In this document: piece after piece, positions 63,202 to 64,000 of the stretch
Layout of the letters: each line of letters starts with the position of its first letter
How positions within the stretch are numbered: the stretch's first letter is position 1
Origin: Paenibacillus protaetiae
Lineage (GTDB): Bacteria; Bacillota; Bacilli; Paenibacillales; Paenibacillaceae
Length of the DNA stretch: 64,000 bases
NCBI RefSeq assembly: GCF_004135365.1
Contig: NZ_CP035492.1
Span: 2,106,501 to 2,170,500, forward strand
Direction of reading: 5' to 3'
The notes under the pieces: generated by a model
The model's database searches: none
What the model was told of the DNA's origin: nothing
What the model saw: the letters and a program-made list of their open reading frames with translations, nothing else
Translations under genes and position numbers: made by a program

Positions 63202-64000
63202 TTATAAATCGCCCGTCTCCCCGCTGCTGCGGCTGAATTTCTGCTCAATAAATGCAATCCAAGCCCGCGAAGCATGCGACAAATAACCTTCTTTGCGCCA
63301 AGCCATTGCCGGCTGCCACGGAATAACCGGCCTTGCAAGCGGCACGGCCTTCACCTTCCCCGGATCAAAAGAACGGCATATCGTCTCCGGCAGCATTGTA
63401 ATGCCCAGATTAGCCGCAGCCATCTCGCGTAGAAAATCCCACTGCGAGCTTTCATAAACAATACGCGGCATAAAACCTGCTTGCTCACAAGCAGCAATAA
63501 TCCGGTCATGCAGCGCAAATCCGCTTGCAAACAGCAGAAATGGCTCCTCTGCAAGCTCCTCCAATGCAAGTTGTTCTTTGGCAGCCAGCCGATGGCCGGG
63601 GTGCATAGCCACCATCACTTGTTCCTGCACAAGCGGAATAACATGATAACTGTCCGGGTCAACCGGAAGAAGCACCACGCCAACATCAAGGCTTCCTTCA
63701 CCAAGCCATTCCTCAATTTTTTTGGCGCCTTCCTCCACCATTTGAACGGCAATGCCGGGATAACGTTCCTGGAACTGCTTCATGACGACGGGAAAAAAGT
63801 TCGCTCCGGTCATCGGCGGCAAGCCGATGCGAATGCTTCCTTTGCGCAAAGAGCTTAAATCATGCAGCTCTGTCATCAGATCGTCAAACAGCTGTAAAAT
63901 CGGCTGGGCATACCGGACAATCGTTTCGCCGGTATCCGTAAGTTTGACTTGTTTGCTGTCGCGGTTGAATACTTCCAGGCTCAGTTCGTTTTCAAGCCCT
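63202..64000 (-). CDS. LysR-family transcriptional regulator (partial, runs off right edge)
   Basis: The minus-strand frame stays open to the window end. It begins mid-protein with LENELSLEVFNRDSKQVKLT and TDTGETIVRYAQPIL, the second half of a LysR HTH and linker helix. The substrate-binding domain follows (GSIRIGLPPMTGANFFPVVM, LDVGVVLLPVD, MAAANLGITMLPETIC). The true start lies outside the window; the ATG at 63876 is internal. Style resembles CidR/YwbI-type LysR regulators. Confidence 0.9.
   Translation of the reverse strand, partial: GLENELSLEVFNRDSKQVKLTDTGETIVRYAQPILQLFDDLMTELHDLSSLRKGSIRIGLPPMTGANFFPVVMKQFQERYPGIAVQMVEEGAKKIEEWLGEGSLDVGVVLLPVDPDSYHVIPLVQEQVMVAMHPGHRLAAKEQLALEELAEEPFLLFASGFALHDRIIAACEQAGFMPRIVYESSQWDFLREMAAANLGITMLPETICRSFDPGKVKAVPLARPVIPWQPAMAWRKEGYLSHASRAWIAFIEQKFSRSSGETGDL

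Overview
The window looks like a chromosomal segment of a soil or rhizosphere Firmicute, most likely Paenibacillus or a close relative. The grounds are roughly 50-55% GC by eye, strong GGAGG ribosome sites, sigma-A promoters, a T-box on pheST, ydaO c-di-AMP riboswitches, YesM/YesN and AraC regulators in large number, LplB/LplC-type sugar permeases and an IDEAL-domain protein. The genus is an inference from gene content. I see no rRNA, tRNA, CRISPR array, phage or insertion sequence.

Layout. 1-6.4 kb (minus strand): a T-box leader, pheS, pheT and a ZapA-type cell-division gene with a very long coiled-coil extension that leaves the window on the left. 6.4-7.3 kb: a gene-free stretch holding three different repeat families. 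7.3-12.4 kb: a CopD-type membrane protein with a 14-residue repeat, a 48-aa ORF, and a 5-oxoproline operon (fused PxpB-PxpC, PxpA, gamma-glutamylcyclotransferase). 12.5-24 kb: a sugar-uptake and xyloside-degradation cluster (binding protein, two permeases, YesM-type kinase, GH31 alpha-xylosidase, AraC regulator, YesN-type regulator). 24-28.4 kb: a DRE-TIM aldolase, a lipoprotein, GTP cyclohydrolase II, and a DODA-type dioxygenase divergent from an HxlR regulator. 28.4-37.4 kb: a kdp potassium-uptake operon behind two tandem c-di-AMP riboswitches and ending in an unusual doubled KdpD N-terminal protein. A third c-di-AMP riboswitch faces the other way and precedes an unknown gene. 38-43 kb: DUF445 protein, TetR regulator and the kduI-deoR-kduD uronate genes. 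43-49 kb: a Fur-box-controlled siderophore uptake locus (Btr-like regulator, binding protein, two permeases, esterase). 49-60.4 kb: plant-polysaccharide genes (GH127 arabinofuranosidase, uxaC with an oxidoreductase, rhamnogalacturonan-type acetylesterase), each with local AraC regulators, plus an aminotransferase, an Rrf2 regulator and an acetyltransferase. 60.5-64 kb: azoreductase, LipL-type octanoyltransferase, an IDEAL protein and a LysR regulator cut by the right edge.

How it fits together. Much of the window serves plant cell-wall use: xyloglucan/xyloside, arabinan and pectin fragments are taken up, cleaved and fed through uronate isomerases and dehydrogenases under AraC, DeoR and probably CcpA control. 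The kdp region is a potassium homeostasis module read out by c-di-AMP.

The most unusual items are the three-riboswitch kdp locus with its kinase-less double KdpD, the giant ZapA, and a 184-nt repeat insertion in the pheS T-box. Three genes (a FecCD permease, the acetylesterase and lipL) each carry a one-base shortfall in a G run. This looks more like a systematic sequence-consensus error than biology.
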